From NCBI GenBank assembly GCA_003612585.1, contig RAZH01000001.1, positions 653,766 to 717,765 of the forward strand: DNA of 64,000 nt, read 5' to 3'. Shown here piece by piece: positions 25,336 to 34,834 of this stretch; the first letter of the stretch is position 1, and every line of letters begins with the position of its first letter. The notes below the pieces were generated by a model. It was not told the DNA's origin. It ran no database searches and saw nothing but the letters and a program-made list of their open reading frames with translations. The DNA comes from a bacterium 1XD42-54 (GTDB lineage: Bacteria; Bacillota; Clostridia; Lachnospirales; Lachnospiraceae). Made by a program: the position numbers and the translations under genes.

Positions 25336-26046
25336 CTACTCGCCGAGATACGCTTTCTTGATCGAATCATCATTCATCAATTCCTTCGCATCTCCCGTCA
25401 TGACGATATTCCCAGTCTCCAGCACGTACGCGCGATCTGCAATCGAAAGCGCTTTCTTTGCATTCTGCTCTACAAGCAGAACCGTCGTGCCACTTGCACT
25501 TACACTCTGAATAATATCAAAGATCTCATTTACGAGAATCGGCGAAAGACCCATCGAAGGCTCATCCATCAGGATAATACGAGGATGCGACATCAGTGCA
25601 CGCCCCATTGCCAGCATCTGCTGCTCACCTCCAGAAAGTGTCCCTGCAAGCTGATTTTTTCGCTCTTCCAAACGCGGAAAACGTTTGTACACTGTTTCCA
25701 GCGTTTTTTCCAGCTCATCCTTGTCTTTTCTTGTATATGCTCCCATTTTCAGGTTCTGATACACGGAAAGCTGTGCAAATACACGACGCCCCTCCGGCAC
25801 ATGAGCCATTCCAAGGCTTACGATTTTGTGCGCCGGAATCTTTGTGATCTCTTTCCCCTCAAACAGAACACTTCCTTTCTTCGGAGAAAGAAGACCCGTG
25901 ATCGTATGAAGGATTGTTGTCTTCCCCGCGCCGTTGGCTCCGATCAGCGAAACAATTTCGCCCTCGTTTACCTCGAAGGAAATTCCCCTGATCGCCTGAA
26001 TCATACCATAATAAACTTCCAGATCTTTTACTTCAAGCATTGCCAT
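25336..26046 (-). CDS. livF: Branched-chain amino acid ABC transporter ATPase LivF
   Basis: This is one of two ATPases of the branched-chain amino acid importer, about 236 aa. Walker A GANGAGKTT lies near residue 37, signature TLSGGEQQMLAMGRAL and Walker B PRIILMDEPSMGLSP follow. The start at 26044-26046 has AGGGGG about eight bases upstream; the frame continues to 26136 without family similarity. It is the last gene of livJ-livH-livM-livG-livF. Confidence 0.93.
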   Translation of the reverse strand: MAMLEVKDLEVYYGMIQAIRGISFEVNEGEIVSLIGANGAGKTTILHTITGLLSPKKGSVLFEGKEITKIPAHKIVSLGMAHVPEGRRVFAQLSVYQNLKMGAYTRKDKDELEKTLETVYKRFPRLEERKNQLAGTLSGGEQQMLAMGRALMSHPRIILMDEPSMGLSPILVNEIFDIIQSVSASGTTVLLVEQNAKKALSIADRAYVLETGNIVMTGDAKELMNDDSIKKAYLGE

Positions 26047-26059
26047 CGTTCTTTTCCCC

Positions 26060-26821
26060 CTATTCCCCAAGATATGCCGTAATAACCTGCGGATTTGAAA
26101 GAACGTCCGTCGTCTTTCCCTGACAGAGCACTTCACCGAAGTTCAGCACAGTCAGCTCTTCACAAATACCGGATACAAGCTTCATATCATGCTCAATCAA
26201 CAAAATTGTCATGTCAAAATTATCGCGGACGAAATGGATCGTATTCATCAGCTCTTTCGTCTCATTCGGATTCATGCCGGCAGCCGGCTCGTCAAGCAGA
26301 AGGAACTTCGGTTCTGTAGCCAGTGCCCGCGCGATCTCAAGCTTACGCTGTTTTCCATACGGAAGATTGCACGCCAGATAGTCTGCGCTGCCATCCAGAT
26401 CAAACACCTTCAAAAGCTCCATCGCCCTCTCGTTCATTTCCTTTTCTATCCTGCGATACGCCGGTGTCCGGAAAATGCCGGCAAAGGTCGAATATTTATG
26501 ATGATTGTGCAATCCGGCCTTTACGTTATCCAGCACAGACATCCCTTTAAACAGACGGATATTCTGGAATGTTCTTGCAATCCCGGCTTTATTGATCTCT
26601 ATGGTCGGCCGGCCTGTGATATCCTGTCCGTCCAAGGTAACGCTGCCCTCGCTTGGCTTATAAACGCCGGTCAGCAAATTGAATACCGTCGTCTTTCCGG
26701 CGCCGTTTGGTCCAATCAAACCGTAAAGCCTTCCTTTTTCAATCGTCAGATCAAACGCATTTACTGCGCGAAGTCCACCGAAAGAGATTCCGAGATTTTT
26801 TACTTCCAACATTACTGCCAT
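26060..26821 (-). CDS. livG: Branched-chain amino acid ABC transporter ATPase LivG
   Basis: This 253 aa ATPase carries Walker A GPNGAGKTTVFN near residue 38, the family-specific insertion ITGRPTIEINKAGIARTFQN and Walker B PKFLLLDEPAAGMNP. The second half includes the histidine switch LIEHDMKLV. It begins one base after the end of livM and ends just upstream of livF, so all three are co-transcribed. It works with LivF on the LivHM channel. Confidence 0.94.
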   Translation of the reverse strand: MAVMLEVKNLGISFGGLRAVNAFDLTIEKGRLYGLIGPNGAGKTTVFNLLTGVYKPSEGSVTLDGQDITGRPTIEINKAGIARTFQNIRLFKGMSVLDNVKAGLHNHHKYSTFAGIFRTPAYRRIEKEMNERAMELLKVFDLDGSADYLACNLPYGKQRKLEIARALATEPKFLLLDEPAAGMNPNETKELMNTIHFVRDNFDMTILLIEHDMKLVSGICEELTVLNFGEVLCQGKTTDVLSNPQVITAYLGE

Positions 26822-26822
26822 C

Positions 26823-27875
26823 TTACTCGCCCTCCTTCACAGACTTTTTGAAAAAACGACCCAGATAGCGTTCCCGCCATTCAAGCGCCTTCGGTGCCCA
26901 GTTAAAGAGCATCATAACAATAAGCACGATTGCATAAATCAGCATACGGTAATCTGCCAGTCCACGCAACATTTCCGGCAAAGCTGTCAGTACAACCGCA
27001 GCAATCACAGAACCTCTGATATTTCCGATACCGCCAAGCACAACAAATACAAGAGCCAGAATGGACGTATTGAAATTAAACTTGGATGCCTGCAGCGTTG
27101 CCAGATTATGGGAATACAAAGCGCCTGCCACACCGGCCAGAGCTGCGGAAACAGTAAACGCCATCAGCTTATACTTTGTAATATTAATACCAATTGATTC
27201 TGCGGCAATCCGGTTGTCACGGATAGACTTAATTGCACGACCATCCCTGGAATCAATCAGATTCAGCACAATAAACAAAGTCACTAAAATCAGAATAATA
27301 CCGATCAGAAACGTCGAACTTTTGGTCACGCCCGTAATCCCCTGCGGACCGTTCAACAGTATCACACCGTCCACTTCCATTCCAAGTGAAAACTGATCTT
27401 TCACGGAAAAATGGAAGCCGTTACTGTCTCTTCCAATATAAAATACATTAATGACATTTTTAATAATCTCACCAAATGCCAGGGTGACAATCGCAAGATA
27501 GTCGCCGCGCAGACGAAGCACCGGAATTCCAATCAGGATACCAAATACGCCCGCCACTGCCGCACCGATCAAGATGGCTATAAAAAACCTTACCCCTGTA
27601 TTTGCAATCACATCCGCCGTTGCCTTGGAAAAAAATGCGCTTGCAAACGCACCGACACACATAAATCCGGCATGCCCCAGACTCAGCTCGCCTGAAATAC
27701 CAACCACCAGATTCAGAGAAACTGCCAGAATCACGTATACGCAGATCGGAACAAGCAGTCCCTTCATCAAACTGGAGAGGTTGCCTGTGTTCTGCAAAAT
27801 CTGCACAAAAATATACGCCGCGATTACAATTCCGTATGTTATCAGATTACTTCTCAGATTTTTATTTTTTTTCAT
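26823..27875 (-). CDS. livM: Branched-chain amino acid ABC transporter permease LivM
   Basis: This inner-membrane permease of about 350 aa has eight to ten hydrophobic segments. Family motifs include LVVGISGELSLGHAGFMCVG and LRGDYLAIVTLAFGEI, the conserved EAA-like coupling region. An ATG at 27873-27875 with AGGTG six bases upstream is preferred; a GTG directly after the livH stop (27882-27884) is a possible alternative. It pairs with LivH. Confidence 0.93.
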   Translation of the reverse strand: MKKNKNLRSNLITYGIVIAAYIFVQILQNTGNLSSLMKGLLVPICVYVILAVSLNLVVGISGELSLGHAGFMCVGAFASAFFSKATADVIANTGVRFFIAILIGAAVAGVFGILIGIPVLRLRGDYLAIVTLAFGEIIKNVINVFYIGRDSNGFHFSVKDQFSLGMEVDGVILLNGPQGITGVTKSSTFLIGIILILVTLFIVLNLIDSRDGRAIKSIRDNRIAAESIGINITKYKLMAFTVSAALAGVAGALYSHNLATLQASKFNFNTSILALVFVVLGGIGNIRGSVIAAVVLTALPEMLRGLADYRMLIYAIVLIVMMLFNWAPKALEWRERYLGRFFKKSVKEGE

Positions 27876-27884
27876 TATGTTCAC

Positions 27885-28769
27885 CTACACTTTCTCCTGA
27901 ATCTGTTTGCCAAGCAAGCCTGTAGGTTTCACAAGAAGCACAACAATCAAAACAGCAAACACGATCGCATCTGCGAGCTGTGAAGAAATATATGCCTTGC
28001 CGAGAATCTCGATAATGCCAAGCAGAATTCCGCCGATCATTGCCCCCGGAATCGAACCGATTCCGCCAAATACAGCAGCAACAAACGCTTTGATGCCAGG
28101 CATGGAACCTGTATACGGCGACAGGGAAGGATAGGAGGAACACAGCAGGACGCCTGCTACAGCAGCCAATCCAGAGCCAATCGCAAACGTCAGGGCAATT
28201 GTTCCATTTACATTAATCCCCATCAGCTGCGCTGCGCCTCTGTCCTCTGATACCGCCAACATAGCCTGGCCTGCCTTCGTCTTATTGATAAAGGTAGTCA
28301 GAGCTATCATGATTACGATACAGCTAATAATTGTAACAATCGTCTCTCCCGTAATCATCAGCGCTCCGTCCGCCAGCTTCAAATCCGGAAGCGGAACGAC
28401 AGACTGAAAATTCTTCGGATTGGAACCAAAAATGAGAAGCACAATATTCTGCAGGAAATAGCTGACACCGATTGCTGTAATCAGAACTGCCAGCGGAGAA
28501 GCCGCTCCACGCAGAGGACGGTATGCGATTGCTTCAATCGTAATACCCAGCACTGTACATACCACAATCGCTACAAGAACCGCAACGAATGGATTCGCAC
28601 TGTAACTTAACATCATGGTAAGAGCTGCATATCCTCCCACCATAATGACATCTCCGTGGGCGAAATTCAGCATCTTGGCGATACCGTAAACCATGGTATA
28701 ACCCAATGCGATTATGGCATATACACTGCCGAGGCTGATGCCGTTAATCAAATACGATAAAAAACTCAT
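27885..28769 (-). CDS. livH: Branched-chain amino acid ABC transporter permease LivH
   Basis: This permease of about 294 aa has the LivH N-terminal motif INGISLGSVYAIIALGYTMV, then MLNFAHGDVIMVGGY, and the coupling motif EDRGAAQLMGINV. The ATG at 28767-28769 follows GAGGTG by four bases. It is separated from livJ by a hairpin that may let the binding protein be made in excess. Confidence 0.94.
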   Translation of the reverse strand: MSFLSYLINGISLGSVYAIIALGYTMVYGIAKMLNFAHGDVIMVGGYAALTMMLSYSANPFVAVLVAIVVCTVLGITIEAIAYRPLRGAASPLAVLITAIGVSYFLQNIVLLIFGSNPKNFQSVVPLPDLKLADGALMITGETIVTIISCIVIMIALTTFINKTKAGQAMLAVSEDRGAAQLMGINVNGTIALTFAIGSGLAAVAGVLLCSSYPSLSPYTGSMPGIKAFVAAVFGGIGSIPGAMIGGILLGIIEILGKAYISSQLADAIVFAVLIVVLLVKPTGLLGKQIQEKV

Positions 28770-28796
28770 AGGACACCTCAAATCTTGTCACACATT

Positions 28797-28828
28797 CTAA
28801 AACAGGGGGTTGCCTTTGCAACCCCCTG
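28797..28828 (-). terminator. Hairpin between livJ and livH (partial terminator)
   Basis: The perfect arms CAGGGGGTTGC and GCAACCCCCTG enclose a short loop and are followed on the minus strand by TTTTAG. The weak T-run suggests partial termination, a common way to give more binding protein than permease. Confidence 0.65.
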
Positions 28829-28864
28829 CCAGGTCAACTAATTAACAGGTCTGAAAACGCTGTA

Positions 28865-30010
28865 TTACTCCATTCCTTTGTAAGCACCGTTTTCAATTAC
28901 TACTGCCTTCGGAGCCTTTGTCGGTTCGCCGCTTGCATTCCAAGTCATGCCTGCGCCGGTAAGACCGTCAACGGTAATCTCTGTCATTGCAGTTTTCATA
29001 ACGTCGCACAGATCGCTTGCTTCCATATCCGGAGTAGCGCCGGCTGCCTCAAGAGCTGCCTTCATGATGTAAACGCCATCGTATGCGTCTGCTGCGAACT
29101 GGTTCGGAACCTCTTTATACATTTCCTGATATTTTGTTACAAAGTTTACAGTCAGATCGTCCTGTGCATCTGCAGAGAACGGTGTCAGCAGCATAACGCC
29201 TTCTGCCAGAGAAGTATCAAATCCTTTTACAGAAAGGATACCGTCCATGCCGTCCACACCGAAGAAGATCGGAGCGAAATCCATGGATGCTGCCTGTGTC
29301 AGTACGAGGGAAGCCTCGTTGTAGTAGAACGGAAGGTATACAAGCTCAGCGCCTGCATCTTTTGCCTTCTGAAGCTGTACTGTAAAATCTGTCTTGCTGT
29401 CAGCTGTAAATGCTTCCTCAGCAACGATTTCGAACGGCTGATTTGCTGCCTCTGCCTTGAAGGTTGCATAGATACCGGAAGAATATACGTCTGAGCTGTC
29501 ATAGATAGCTGCTACTTTGCTTGCAAGATTGTGCTCGCCGATGTATTTTGCAGATGCAGCACCCTGATCTGGATCAGAGAAACATACACGGAATTCATTA
29601 TCGCCTGCTGTAATACAGTCAACTGCAGAACCTGACGGTGTAAGCAGGAACATATTGTCATTTACTGCCTCAGCTCCAACAGCAATACACGGTCCGGATG
29701 TAACGGTACCCAGCAGAAGCTGCATCCCCCAGTCTTTCAGTGTATTGTATGCATTTACAGATTTCTCCGGATCATGCTCGTCATCCTGCGGATTGAGCTC
29801 AAGCTGGTATCCGTTTACGCCGCCTGCTTCGTTAATCTCATCTACTGCGATCTGAGCTGCGTTCATTACGGCTGTACCGTAAGCTGCCGCTCCGCCGGTC
29901 ATCGGTCCGATCGCACCGATCTTGAATGTGTCACCTTCTGCAAAAGCTGTTGTGGAAAGCAGCATCGCTGATGCAAGTGCAAGACTTGCCGCTTTAACAA
30001 ATTTTTTCAT
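28865..30010 (-). CDS. livJ: Branched-chain amino acid ABC transporter substrate-binding protein LivJ
   Basis: This 381 aa protein of the leucine-binding type (periplasmic binding protein family I) binds amino acids outside the membrane. An N-terminal signal peptide ends TTAFAEG near residue 25. There is no lipobox cysteine, so the usual Gram-positive lipid anchor seems absent. Motifs include IGAIGPMTGGAAAYG, AAQIAVDEINEAGGVNG and TPSGSAVDC. A strong promoter lies at 30111-30139. It is the first gene of the liv operon. Confidence 0.93.
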   Translation of the reverse strand: MKKFVKAASLALASAMLLSTTAFAEGDTFKIGAIGPMTGGAAAYGTAVMNAAQIAVDEINEAGGVNGYQLELNPQDDEHDPEKSVNAYNTLKDWGMQLLLGTVTSGPCIAVGAEAVNDNMFLLTPSGSAVDCITAGDNEFRVCFSDPDQGAASAKYIGEHNLASKVAAIYDSSDVYSSGIYATFKAEAANQPFEIVAEEAFTADSKTDFTVQLQKAKDAGAELVYLPFYYNEASLVLTQAASMDFAPIFFGVDGMDGILSVKGFDTSLAEGVMLLTPFSADAQDDLTVNFVTKYQEMYKEVPNQFAADAYDGVYIMKAALEAAGATPDMEASDLCDVMKTAMTEITVDGLTGAGMTWNASGEPTKAPKAVVIENGAYKGME

Positions 30011-30110
30011 AATACCTTACCTCCTGTTTTTTCTTGGTGCAGCTGTCAAATTCCTTTACCGTACATTGGCATTGCAACACTGTAATGGGTTAAACTGCGC
30101 CATACTGCAA

Positions 30111-30139
30111 ATAATACTCACTTCGTCGACGTTTGTCAA
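30111..30139 (-). promoter_or_regulatory. Promoter of the liv operon
   Basis: TTGACA (30134-30139) and TATTAT (30111-30116) on the minus strand are 17 bases apart, about 100 bp before livJ. Confidence 0.8.
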
Positions 30140-30186
30140 GCTATTTTGCACATTTTTCAAATACATTTGTCCGTGTCGGGCGGATA

Positions 30187-31626
30187 TCAATATGCTTTGC
30201 CCCAATATACGAGTTTTGACGCCGGTTTACCGCAAAATACACAAGTTTCAGCAATTTTTTCCTGCTCAAACGGCATACATCTTGAGGTCACTCCAATCTC
30301 TTCCTTGATCGCATCCTCACATTCCTGGCAGCCGCACCACATTGCCCTGATAAAGCCTGGCTTATGGTCTGCAATATCCTTAAATTCTTCCTTTGTTACC
30401 GCTGTATACGTATGCGCCTCACGATGCGCACGGGCACGCTCCAGCATATCCTTCTGCATCTGATCCAGAACCTCAGAAACCTTCTGTGCCAGCTCTGCAA
30501 TCGGCGCTACCACTTTTTCACGTGTATCGCGGCGTACAATCACAGCCTGCCCCGCCTCGATATCCTTCGGTCCCAGCTCGATGCGAACCGGTATGCCGCG
30601 CATCTCCTGCTCAGAAAACTTCCATCCCGGACTCTTCTCTGAATCATCAAGCTTCGCACGAAGCCCAGATGCCAGAAGCGCCGCTTTTATCTCTGCTGCT
30701 TTATCCAGCACACCCTCCTGCTGCTGGCGGATTGGAATCACCATCACCTGTGTCGGAGCGATTCTCGGAGGAAGCACCAGTCCGCTGTTGTCACCGTGTA
30801 CCATGATGATCGCACCGATCATGCGCGTCGTCATCCCCCAGGAAGTCTGATGCACGTGTTTTAACGTATTGTCTTTATCTGCAAACTGAATACCGAATGC
30901 CTTTGCAAAACCGTCTCCGAAATTGTGGCTCGTACCGGATTGCAGCGCTTTTCCGTCATGCATCAGAGATTCTATTGTATAAGTAGCTTCTGCCCCCGCA
31001 AATTTCTCTTTGTCTGTCTTGCGGCCTTTGATCACCGGAATCGCCAGCACTTCCTCACAGAAATTCGCATACACGTTCAGCATCTGAATCGTTCTTTCCT
31101 CTGCTTCCTCGGCGGTCGCGTGCGCCGTATGGCCCTCCTGCCACAAAAACTCTCTGGAACGCAGGAACGGTCTTGTCGTTTTTTCCCAGCGCACTACGGA
31201 GCACCACTGATTGTAAACCTTTGGCAGATCGCGATAAGACTGAATGTCATTTGCATAAAAATCACAGAACAGCGTCTCTGAAGTCGGTCTTACACAGAGC
31301 CGTTCCTGCAGCGGTTCCAGCCCGCCATGTGTGACCCAGGCTACCTCAGGTGCAAAGCCCTCCACATGATCCTTTTCCTTTTGCAGCAGACTCTCAGGAA
31401 TAAACATCGGAAGATACACATTCTCCACGCCTGTTTCCTTAAACCTGCGGTCCAGCTCATGCTGAATATTTTCCCAGATTGCATACCCGGCCGGCTTGAT
31501 CACCATACAGCCCTTTACGCTCGTGTAATCAATCAGCTCCGCCTTTTTTACAACATCCGTATACCACTGTGCAAAATCCTCTTCCATCGAGGTGATCGCT
31601 TCTACAAGTTTCTTTTCCTTTGCCAT
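30187..31626 (-). CDS. proS: Prolyl-tRNA synthetase, archaeal/eukaryotic-type
   Basis: This enzyme charges tRNA-Pro. The 479 aa length, the absence of the bacterial insertion domain and the C-terminal zinc-like domain ([10 protein letters not shown] and CVFCGKPA) identify the ProS3 type. Class II motifs include [36 protein letters not shown] and the motif 3 region [14 protein letters not shown]. The start at 31624-31626 has AAGGAGG upstream; the frame open to 31677 runs into the leader. Expression is controlled by the proline T-box at 31731-31956. Confidence 0.95.
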   Translation of the reverse strand: MAKEKKLVEAITSMEEDFAQWYTDVVKKAELIDYTSVKGCMVIKPAGYAIWENIQHELDRRFKETGVENVYLPMFIPESLLQKEKDHVEGFAPEVAWVTHGGLEPLQERLCVRPTSETLFCDFYANDIQSYRDLPKVYNQWCSVVRWEKTTRPFLRSREFLWQEGHTAHATAEEAEERTIQMLNVYANFCEEVLAIPVIKGRKTDKEKFAGAEATYTIESLMHDGKALQSGTSHNFGDGFAKAFGIQFADKDNTLKHVHQTSWGMTTRMIGAIIMVHGDNSGLVLPPRIAPTQVMVIPIRQQQEGVLDKAAEIKAALLASGLRAKLDDSEKSPGWKFSEQEMRGIPVRIELGPKDIEAGQAVIVRRDTREKVVAPIAELAQKVSEVLDQMQKDMLERARAHREAHTYTAVTKEEFKDIADHKPGFIRAMWCGCQECEDAIKEEIGVTSRCMPFEQEKIAETCVFCGKPASKLVYWGKAY

Positions 31627-31691
31627 TGTTTTCCTCCTTAATTTTCCTGCCTTTGCTCTGCCGTGCGGCGAACGCAATTGCGCCTCGCTAG

Positions 31692-31737
31692 GCTTTTATC
31701 GTATGGGAGACGAAGTTTCCTAATACGATGAAAAAAA
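31692..31737 (-). repeat. Terminator-linked hairpin element, copy 2
   Basis: A hairpin with the arms CTTTTATCGTAT and ATACGATGAAAA surrounds GGGAGAC-GAA-GTTTCC, so it can fold through to a GAA triloop. On the minus strand its first arm starts in the T-tract of the T-box terminator and it lies between that terminator and proS. It is related to the copies at 5306-5360 and 48477-48520. Confidence 0.65.
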
Positions 31738-31956
31738 CCGCTGATATTCCAATCCCTGCAAGGGACCGGAATACCGGCGGTACCACCCTTTTTAACAGCT
31801 TCGCTGTTCTCTTTCTTTTTCGTTAACGCCGAAATGCGCTGTGGTTTCCCACAGATGCTCCAAAGCCGGTTCATCCCCGCCGCCTGGAACCTCGCACCAC
31901 CCGGTTCCTCTCTGAAAGGCACTCTGAGACTACTAATCTTCTTCCTTGCACAACTA
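31731..31956 (-). ncRNA. Proline T-box leader of proS
   Basis: The leader RNA of proS senses uncharged tRNA-Pro. The T-box sequence AAGGGTGGTACCGCC lies at about 31776-31790 on the minus strand. It is followed by a terminator whose arms CCGCCGGTATTCC and GGAATATCAGCGG enclose the loop, then seven T (31731-31737). Stem I lies upstream. In the specifier region GATGAACCGG, the triplet CCG at 31867-31869 is a proline codon in the usual place after GAA. Binding of uncharged tRNA would favour the antiterminator. Confidence 0.88.
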
Positions 31957-31962
31957 CTGTCG

Positions 31963-31991
31963 ATTGTAAAAGAGGCGTAATCGTTTGTCAA
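31963..31991 (-). promoter_or_regulatory. Promoter of the proS T-box transcript
   Basis: TTGACA (31986-31991) and TACAAT (31963-31968) on the minus strand are 17 bases apart. The -35 overlaps the 3' end of the upstream molybdenum hydroxylase gene. Confidence 0.8.
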
Positions 31992-34285
31992 GTGCTGATT
32001 TTACGCTTTTCCATCTGTCCAAGTACAATCTTCTCAGGCGTAATCGGAAGCTCCCTGAACCACACTCCACAGGCATTATGTATGGCAGCGGTCACTGCCG
32101 GAAGCGGTGTGTTAATCACAACCTCCCCGATTGACTTGGCTCCGAACGGTCCCAGCTTTTCATAGCTGCTCTCAAACTCCACCCGGATATGTCCGATATC
32201 CTGACGCGTTGGAATTTTATACTGCATCAGAGAATTTTCCAGTACCTTTCCGTCCTGATTGTACGTGATATTTTCCGTCAGAGTCATACCGATGCCCTGT
32301 AAAATACCGCCCTCCGCCTGCACGCGGGCCAGATTCGGATTAACCGGCGTTCCGCAGTCAACAGCTGCCACATACTGAATCACCTGCGTCTCACCCGTTT
32401 CCAGATCAACCTCCACCTCTGCGGCGCCAGCCATAAAAGGCGGCGGAGAAGTCGGGCACGAATGCGTATAACTGCTCTCCAGAGCAATCGTGTTGCCACA
32501 CTGGGAAGCTGACGCAATCTCCGCACGGCTTACGCTTCGGCCATCCAACTCACATAAAACCCTTTCTCCGTCAAACGAAACTGCCTGTGCCTCACATCCG
32601 AGCATCCGTGCTCCAAGCGCGCAGATCTTTTCCCGCAGCTCTGTCGCCGCGTATTCCACGGCTTTCCCTGTCACAAACGTCGTACTGGAAGCATACGAAC
32701 CGGAATCGTACGGTGAGGCGTCCGTATCTGCACCAAAAACAGTCACCTCATCCACACTGCATTCCAAGACTTCCGCCGCGATCTGCGCGAGAATCGTATC
32801 ACATCCCGTTCCCATATCAGCCGCGCCAATCCGCAAAGTATAAAAGCCTTCATCATTGACTTTCAGTGCGGCTGAGCCGACATCCACGCCCGAAATACCG
32901 GAACCCTGCATTGCAAGCCCGATTCCGACTCCGCGCACCTTTCCGTTTCCCATGTCGCGGCACGGATATTTTTCATCCCATCCGATCATTTCTTTGACCC
33001 TTGCAATACAGCGGTCCAACGCACAGCTTGTATTTGGCTCTCCATAATATGCCATCATGGTATCCCCTTCCCGGACGATATTCTGCTCCCGCAGACGAAT
33101 CGGGTCCATACCGAGCTGCTCTGCCAGCTCATTAACAGCTGTCTCTACTGCATAAATTCCCTGCGTCGCACCGTATCCCCGGTACGCCCCTGCCGACATC
33201 CGGTTTGTGTACACCACATCACTCTCAAATCGAAACGCATCCAATTTTCCATACAGGGAAATTGATTTGTGCGCGCTCAGTCCGACCGTTGTCGGCCCGT
33301 GCTCCCCATAAGCACCGGTATTGGAAAGCGTATATAAATCAATCGCCCGGATGTGCCCATTTTTCATTGCGCCAATCCGCACCTGCATTTCCATCTCATG
33401 ACGCGGCGAGGAAGCAGTCATGCATTCCTTCCGGCTGAAAATCAGTTTGCTTGTTTTTTTTGTTTTCCACGTCACAAATGCGGGATAAATTTCCATCACA
33501 GCAGTCTGCTTTGCGCCAAAGCCGCCTCCAATTCTCGGTTTTTCCACACGGATCTTTGATTTCGGAATCCCAAGCGCCTTTGCCACAATACGCCTGCAAT
33601 GAAAGACAATCTGCGTCGAGCTGACAATGTGCAGTCTGCCATACGTATCAATCGAACAGAACGCTCCGAAAGGCTCCATCATCGTCTGCTGGCACGCCTT
33701 TGTGTGATAGGCCCGCTCCAGGACTACGTCGCACGTGGCAAGCACTGCGTCCACGTCACCCTTCTGATCGGCATCCCGGGCGCAGAGATTCCTTTTATTG
33801 TCCGCTCCCACGTCGCACAAAGCCTCCCAGTTTTCTTCCGGATGAACAAGCACCGGATGATCCTTTGCTGTCCGAAAATCAAGAACCGCATCCAGCACCT
33901 CATATTTTACTTTAATCATGCGCAGCGCACGGTCCACACACCGCTCATTTCTGCCGGCCACAATCGCCACCGGATCTCCGACAAACCGCACATGCCGGTC
34001 AAGCAGCAGACGATCCTGCGGACTTGGCTCCGGCCACGTCTGCCCCGCCAGCGTAAAGCGCACGCCATCCTGCGGTACATCCTTCCATGTATAAACAGCC
34101 TCAATTCCTGCTGCCCTCTGTGCCGCCTCTGTATCAATTTCCGCGATAAGCGCATTCGGATGCGGACTGCGCAGCAGCTTCACTATAAGGCACTCCTCCG
34201 GCGCAAGGTCATTTACATAGACCGGCTGACCGCCAAGCAATTGCATGGCATCCTTTTTTTGAACCGGCTGATTCACTGTTTTCAT
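31988..34285 (-). CDS. Molybdenum hydroxylase large subunit (xanthine dehydrogenase family)
   Basis: This is the molybdopterin-binding catalytic subunit of about 765 aa. The N-terminal domain includes ECLIVKLLRSPHPNALI. The Mo-binding domain carries GGGFGAKQ, and the catalytic Glu lies near the C-terminus in GAKSIGEVVINTPLPAVTAAI. The start at 34283-34285 has GGAGG six bases upstream and overlaps the stop of the iron-sulfur subunit as ATGA. The three-gene order (FAD, 2Fe-2S, Mo) and the linked Mo transporter and MocA-like gene support a working molybdoenzyme. The substrate (purine, nicotinate, aldehyde or other) cannot be told, and no selenium gene is visible in the window. Confidence 0.88.
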   Translation of the reverse strand: MKTVNQPVQKKDAMQLLGGQPVYVNDLAPEECLIVKLLRSPHPNALIAEIDTEAAQRAAGIEAVYTWKDVPQDGVRFTLAGQTWPEPSPQDRLLLDRHVRFVGDPVAIVAGRNERCVDRALRMIKVKYEVLDAVLDFRTAKDHPVLVHPEENWEALCDVGADNKRNLCARDADQKGDVDAVLATCDVVLERAYHTKACQQTMMEPFGAFCSIDTYGRLHIVSSTQIVFHCRRIVAKALGIPKSKIRVEKPRIGGGFGAKQTAVMEIYPAFVTWKTKKTSKLIFSRKECMTASSPRHEMEMQVRIGAMKNGHIRAIDLYTLSNTGAYGEHGPTTVGLSAHKSISLYGKLDAFRFESDVVYTNRMSAGAYRGYGATQGIYAVETAVNELAEQLGMDPIRLREQNIVREGDTMMAYYGEPNTSCALDRCIARVKEMIGWDEKYPCRDMGNGKVRGVGIGLAMQGSGISGVDVGSAALKVNDEGFYTLRIGAADMGTGCDTILAQIAAEVLECSVDEVTVFGADTDASPYDSGSYASSTTFVTGKAVEYAATELREKICALGARMLGCEAQAVSFDGERVLCELDGRSVSRAEIASASQCGNTIALESSYTHSCPTSPPPFMAGAAEVEVDLETGETQVIQYVAAVDCGTPVNPNLARVQAEGGILQGIGMTLTENITYNQDGKVLENSLMQYKIPTRQDIGHIRVEFESSYEKLGPFGAKSIGEVVINTPLPAVTAAIHNACGVWFRELPITPEKIVLGQMEKRKIST

Positions 34286-34749
34286 GATGCACCTCCCCGC
34301 TTCTTCCACTCCAGAAAGTTTTTGATTCCACGAAGCTGTCCTTCATATCCGGAACAGCGGCAAAGATTCCCGGCCAGATATTCTTTTATCTCTGTCTCAT
34401 CCGGATCAGAATTTTCCCGAAAAAGAGCCAGCGCGTTCATCACAAAGCCTGGGTTACAGAACCCGCACTGTTCTGCGCCCTGATCTGCAATAAAGGCTGT
34501 AAATTCCTTTGCCTCTTCTTGCAGTCCCTCCAGAGTCGTCACCGCATGGCCGTCTGCACGGGCAGCCAGAAAGGAGCACGACAGAATCGGACGACCGTCC
34601 AGAAATACGGTACACAGCCCGCAGTTTGAGGTTTCACAGCCGCGTTTTACACTCTTGCAGCCATGCGCACGCAGGAAATCAAGCAGAAGCGTATCAGGGG
34701 CAATTTCCTCGCAAATGGGGATGCCGTTTAAATGTAAAGTAAGTTGCAT
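34282..34749 (-). CDS. Molybdenum hydroxylase [2Fe-2S] subunit
   Basis: This small electron-transfer subunit has 155 aa and two [2Fe-2S] clusters. The plant-type cluster cysteines are in GCETSNCGLCTVFLDG with a fourth Cys in ILSCSF. The second cluster is in EQCGFCNPGFVMNAL and AGNLCRCSGYEG. Its stop overlaps the start of the Mo subunit. It passes electrons from the Mo site to the FAD subunit encoded upstream. Confidence 0.93.
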   Translation of the reverse strand: MQLTLHLNGIPICEEIAPDTLLLDFLRAHGCKSVKRGCETSNCGLCTVFLDGRPILSCSFLAARADGHAVTTLEGLQEEAKEFTAFIADQGAEQCGFCNPGFVMNALALFRENSDPDETEIKEYLAGNLCRCSGYEGQLRGIKNFLEWKKRGGAS

Positions 34750-34834
34750 TGGTGTTCTCCTTATGTATTGAAATGGTTTAGAGGACGCCCCGCGGGGCTG
34801 AATTTTGAAAAAGGTTTCATATAATAAACATTTG

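Noticed and set aside
33599..34483. 294-codon plus-strand frame opposite the molybdenum hydroxylase
   Set aside because: It is antisense shadow across two real genes with clear cofactor motifs.
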